This document shows, piece after piece, positions 61,123 through 64,000 of a DNA stretch of 64,000 bases (position 1 is its first letter; every line of letters starts with the position of its first letter). The position numbers and the translations under genes were made by a program. This stretch comes from Haloarchaeobius iranensis (GTDB lineage Archaea > Halobacteriota > Halobacteria > Halobacteriales > Natrialbaceae), in NCBI RefSeq assembly GCF_900103505.1, contig NZ_FNIA01000012.1:1-64000 (forward strand). Reading direction: 5' to 3'. The notes under the pieces were generated by a model. It was not told where the DNA came from. It saw nothing but the letters and a program-made list of their open reading frames with translations, and ran no database searches.

Positions 61123-62523
61123 ATGAGCCAGTCGACACAGCGACGGTCGGAGACGGCCGATTCTGCGGCGTCGAACGACGGTGACACCCGGGAGCACCCG
61201 GCCGGCGAGCAGCTTCCCGGCCCGGACGGCCTCCCGGTCCTCGGGGAGACGCTGTCGTTCCTCAGCGCCGACATCGAGTACGGGACCGAGCTACAGTCCT
61301 ACGGCGACGTGGTCGGGTTCGAGGCGCTGGGCCGGCAGTTCGTTGCGGTCTACGACCCAGAAGTAGTCCAGGAGATACTGGTCGAGCGCGACGACGAGTT
61401 CTGCAAGGGCGAGTTCGAACGCCAGCTCGGCGACCTTCTCGCTCCGGACGGACTGGTGTTCACCGAGGGCGAACAGTGGGCACGCGACCGCAGGCTCCTC
61501 CAGCCGGCGTTCACACCGGGGCGAATCAGGTCGTTCGGAGACACGATGGTCGCGCGGGCGGCGGCGACGGTCGACGGTTGGGACGACGGCGCGGTCGTGG
61601 ACCTCCGAAGCGAGTGCTCGCGGCTCACGCTCGACATCCTCACCCGGACCCTGCTCGACCTCGAACTCGACGGTGAACGCGGGCGTGTCGTCCGCGAGGT
61701 CGTAGATGCCATCGGCGACCGGACGAGCGGGTTCGCGTCCGTGCTGCCGGACTGGCTACCGACGCCGACGAACCGGCGGTTCGAGCGCCGGATGAACGCC
61801 ATGGACGACCTGCTCGAAACGCTCGTCGCGGCCCGAAGAACCGCCAACGGTGACGGCCACGACGACCTGCTCTCGACGATGCTCGACGCCGAGTACCCCG
61901 ACGGTTCGACCATGTCGGCGGAGACGGTCCGCGACCAGCTGTTCACGTTCCTCTTCGCCGGCCACGAGACGACAGCGCTCGGGCTGACCTACGCGCTGTG
62001 GCTGGTGGCCGGTGACGAGACGGTCCGGGCGGACCTCGACGCCGAACTCGATTCGGTCTGTGGCGCTTCCGACCCCGGTTTCGGCGACATCCCGGCGCTC
62101 GAACTGACCGGCGCGGTCGTCGACGAGGCGCTGCGGCTCTACCCGCCCGCGTACGCCATCTACCGCGAACCGGTCGGGGAGACGACGCTCGGCGGCTACA
62201 CGGTTCCCGACGACTCGACGGTCATGCTCGCGGCGTACCAGATCCACCGCGACGAACGGTGGTGGGACGCGCCCGCCGAGTTCCGGCCCCGTCGCTGGCT
62301 CGCAGGCGACGACGACCGACCCGAGTACGCGTACTTCCCGTTCGGCGGCGGCCCGCGCCACTGCATCGGGATGCGCTTCGCCCGGATGGAGCTCCAGCTC
62401 GCGCTGGCAACGGTTCTCCAGCGGGTCCGGTTCGAGCGCGTCACGGAGACGCTGACGCCGGACGCGAAGACGACGCTCGACTCCGGTCCCGTCGAGATGC
62501 GCGTCGAGCGGCGAGACCGCTGA
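61123..62523 (+). CDS. cytochrome P450
   Basis: The protein has 466 residues. 'LPGPDGLPVLGETLSF' start, 'EQWARDRRLLQPAF' C-helix, 'FLFAGHETTALGL' I-helix, 'EALRLYPPAYAIYRE' (ExxR) and 'FPFGGGPRHCIGMRFA' heme loop with Cys414. It is closely related to the P450 at 58902-60287, and all three P450 genes of the window share the same heme loop. Divergent to an HTH_10 regulator. The redox partner could be the ferredoxin at 54143, which is inference. Confidence 0.94.
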   Translation: MSQSTQRRSETADSAASNDGDTREHPAGEQLPGPDGLPVLGETLSFLSADIEYGTELQSYGDVVGFEALGRQFVAVYDPEVVQEILVERDDEFCKGEFERQLGDLLAPDGLVFTEGEQWARDRRLLQPAFTPGRIRSFGDTMVARAAATVDGWDDGAVVDLRSECSRLTLDILTRTLLDLELDGERGRVVREVVDAIGDRTSGFASVLPDWLPTPTNRRFERRMNAMDDLLETLVAARRTANGDGHDDLLSTMLDAEYPDGSTMSAETVRDQLFTFLFAGHETTALGLTYALWLVAGDETVRADLDAELDSVCGASDPGFGDIPALELTGAVVDEALRLYPPAYAIYREPVGETTLGGYTVPDDSTVMLAAYQIHRDERWWDAPAEFRPRRWLAGDDDRPEYAYFPFGGGPRHCIGMRFARMELQLALATVLQRVRFERVTETLTPDAKTTLDSGPVEMRVERRDR

Positions 62524-62540
62524 GACCGTCGTCGCCCGGC

Positions 62541-62801
62541 TCAGAACCGGTCCGCGCGGCCGGACGCCGCCCAGGCGTCCGTCGGCGCGCCGTCGGGCAC
62601 CCGTGCGGCGTGCCCACGGGTGCTCCGGAGCCGCCCGGCGAACGACCATTTCCTGTCCGTCCAGGTCTCCTCGTCGCCCTCCTCGGCGGCCTCCGCTTCG
62701 AGGTCGCGGAGGTGTGCGCCGACGACGGCAGCGATGGCGGCGGCCTCGTCGTCGGTCGCGTCGTCGGGCACGTCCAGCGCCGCGAGCAGGTCCTGGCTCA
62801 T
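62541..62801 (-). CDS. pccX: propionyl-CoA carboxylase small subunit PccX
   Basis: The 86-residue protein begins '[20 protein letters not shown]' with a helix '[21 protein letters not shown]' and ends '[20 protein letters not shown]...[10 protein letters not shown]'. This is the pattern of the epsilon-like small subunit family; in Haloferax mediterranei PccX is required for propionyl-CoA carboxylase activity. It begins two bases after the pccB stop, so both are co-transcribed. Confidence 0.85.
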   Translation of the reverse strand: MSQDLLAALDVPDDATDDEAAAIAAVVGAHLRDLEAEAAEEGDEETWTDRKWSFAGRLRSTRGHAARVPDGAPTDAWAASGRADRF

Positions 62802-62803
62802 GG

Positions 62804-64000
62804 CTACAGCGGGATGTTGCCGTGTTTCTTGTCGGGCTGGTCCTCGCGCTTCGAGAGCAGCATGTCGAGGTCGTCGACGAGGCGCGAGCGCGTCTCCGTG
62901 GGCTCGATGACGTCGTCGAGGAAACCCTGGTCCGTGGCGGTGTACGGGTTCGCGAACTCCTCCCGGTACTCCTCGATGAGCTCGTCGCGCAGCTCGTCGG
63001 GGTTCTCGGCCTCCGCGAGCTCCTCGCGGTAGAGGATGTTGACCGCGCCTTGCGGGCCCATGACGGCGATCTCCGCCGTCGGCCAGGCGTAGTTCACGTC
63101 CGCGCCGAGGTTCTTCGACGCCATGACGCAGTACGCGCCGCCGTAGGCCTTCCGGGTGATGACCGTGAGCAGCGGGACGGTTGCCTCGGAGTACGCGTAG
63201 AGCAGCTTCGCGCCGTGGCGGATGATGCCCCGGTGCTCCTGCTCGGTGCCGGGCATGTAGCCGGGCACGTCGACGAGGGTGACGATGGGGATGTTGAACG
63301 AGTCACAGAAGCGGACGAACCGCGAGCCCTTCATCGAGGCGTCGACCGTGAGCGTGCCGGCGTTGACGCGGGGCTGGTTGGCGACGACGCCGACGCTGTG
63401 GCCGTCGAGTCGACCGAAGCCGACGACGATGTTCTTCGCGAAGTTCTCGGCGACCTCGAAGAACGAGCCCTCGTCGACGATGGAGCCGATGACGTCGACC
63501 ATGTCGTAGGGCTTCTGCGGGCTGTCGGGGACGATGTCGAGCAGCTGCTCGTCCTCTCGGTCGGGGTCGTCCCACGGCTCGACGCGTGGCGGGTCCTCGA
63601 CGTTGTTCGAGGGCAGATAGGAGAGCAGGTCGCGGATGCGGTCGAGGGCGGCCTCGTCGGACTCGCAGGCGAACTGTGCGACGCCGGTCTTCGCGGTGTG
63701 CGTCTTGGCTCCGCCGAGCTCCTCCTGGGTCACCTCCTCGCCGGTGACCGTCTTGATGACGCCCGGGCCGGTGATGTACATGTGTGCGCTGTCCTCGACC
63801 ATGAAGATGAAGTCCGTGATGGAGGGTGAGTACACCGCGCCGCCCGCACACGGCCCCATGATGCAGGAGATCTGCGGGACGACCCCCGAGGCCATCTGGT
63901 TCCGGTGGAAGATGTTGGTAAAGCCCGCGAGCGAGTTCACGCCCTCCTGGATGCGTGCGCCGGCGGAGTCGTTCAGCCCGACGATGGGGGCCCCGACCTC
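62804..64000 (-). CDS. pccB: acyl-CoA carboxylase carboxyltransferase PccB (partial)
   Basis: The gene runs off the right edge; about 398 C-terminal residues are visible. Conserved '[19 protein letters not shown]', '[37 protein letters not shown]', '[18 protein letters not shown]', '[36 protein letters not shown]' and '[32 protein letters not shown]' define a carboxyltransferase of the propionyl/acetyl-CoA type. It transfers CO2 from biotin to acyl-CoA. The N-terminal part and its promoter lie beyond the window. Confidence 0.95.
   Translation of the reverse strand, partial: EVGAPIVGLNDSAGARIQEGVNSLAGFTNIFHRNQMASGVVPQISCIMGPCAGGAVYSPSITDFIFMVEDSAHMYITGPGVIKTVTGEEVTQEELGGAKTHTAKTGVAQFACESDEAALDRIRDLLSYLPSNNVEDPPRVEPWDDPDREDEQLLDIVPDSPQKPYDMVDVIGSIVDEGSFFEVAENFAKNIVVGFGRLDGHSVGVVANQPRVNAGTLTVDASMKGSRFVRFCDSFNIPIVTLVDVPGYMPGTEQEHRGIIRHGAKLLYAYSEATVPLLTVITRKAYGGAYCVMASKNLGADVNYAWPTAEIAVMGPQGAVNILYREELAEAENPDELRDELIEEYREEFANPYTATDQGFLDDVIEPTETRSRLVDDLDMLLSKREDQPDKKHGNIPL

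Noticed and set aside
1-64000. CRISPR array or cas genes, rRNA genes
   Set aside because: No regularly spaced repeats, no Cas domains and no rRNA stretches were seen; the only clear tRNA genes are Glu and Val.

Overview
The window is chromosomal DNA of a halophilic archaeon (class Halobacteria). The evidence is high GC content, very acidic proteins, haloarchaeal families (HalX response regulator, bacterio-opsin-activator-like HTH_10 regulators, DUF1102 secreted proteins, PccX), Tat-type and lipobox signal peptides, archaeal TATA boxes about 25-30 bases before start codons, and many start/stop overlaps. The genus cannot be fixed from the sequence alone.

Layout. 1-2206: the end of an integrated element with a tyrosine integrase, a broken IS200 transposase and a second partial transposase, abutting tRNA-Glu(CTC) at 2309-2383, with a tandem copy of the tRNA 3' end. 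2459-31331: mostly core genome. It holds a membrane-anchored winged-helix protein, an amidohydrolase, ThyX, MutY, AIM24, an MFS carrier, an RND exporter, the glycine cleavage system (gcvT-gcvH and gcvPA-gcvPB), superoxide dismutase, cobalamin adenosyltransferase, and a secretion cluster (24000-29826). That cluster pairs a SipW/Sec11-type signal peptidase with four DUF1102/TasA-like secreted proteins and a membrane-bound regulator, and is a good candidate for an archaeal bundling-pilus or matrix-fibre system.

31434-45949 is a complete-looking provirus of about 14.5 kb in tRNA-Val(CAC), flanked by an imperfect direct repeat of about 170 bp. Its left half is a rightward replication-type operon (31629-34043). 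The middle is a conspicuously AT-rich cargo block (34431-37543). The right half is a leftward, tightly overlapping virion operon (42905 down to 37578) whose order matches pleolipoviruses: 4-TM VP3-like membrane protein, spike VP4-like protein, two membrane proteins, VP8-like ATPase. Three small genes hidden between the large ones (50, 32 and 55 aa) have overlapping starts and stops. A divergent control region with paired operators separates a winged-helix repressor from an SNJ2-type integrase.

46201-64000 is core or accessory genome: MsrA, a frameshifted cytochrome P450, a HalX response regulator, TatA, an orphan DNA methyltransferase, two Yip1-like membrane proteins, thymidine kinase, an FMN reductase, a FilR1-type regulator, a 2Fe-2S ferredoxin, and the acyl-CoA carboxylase subunits (AccC/BCCP fusion, PccX, PccB running off the right edge). 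Two intact P450 genes, two HTH_10 regulators and two paralogous lipoproteins lie between the carboxylase subunits.

The two integrated elements, in different tRNA genes, share an identical 30-bp module touching the tRNA T-arm fragment and a 15-bp arm word. This points to a common family of integration modules.
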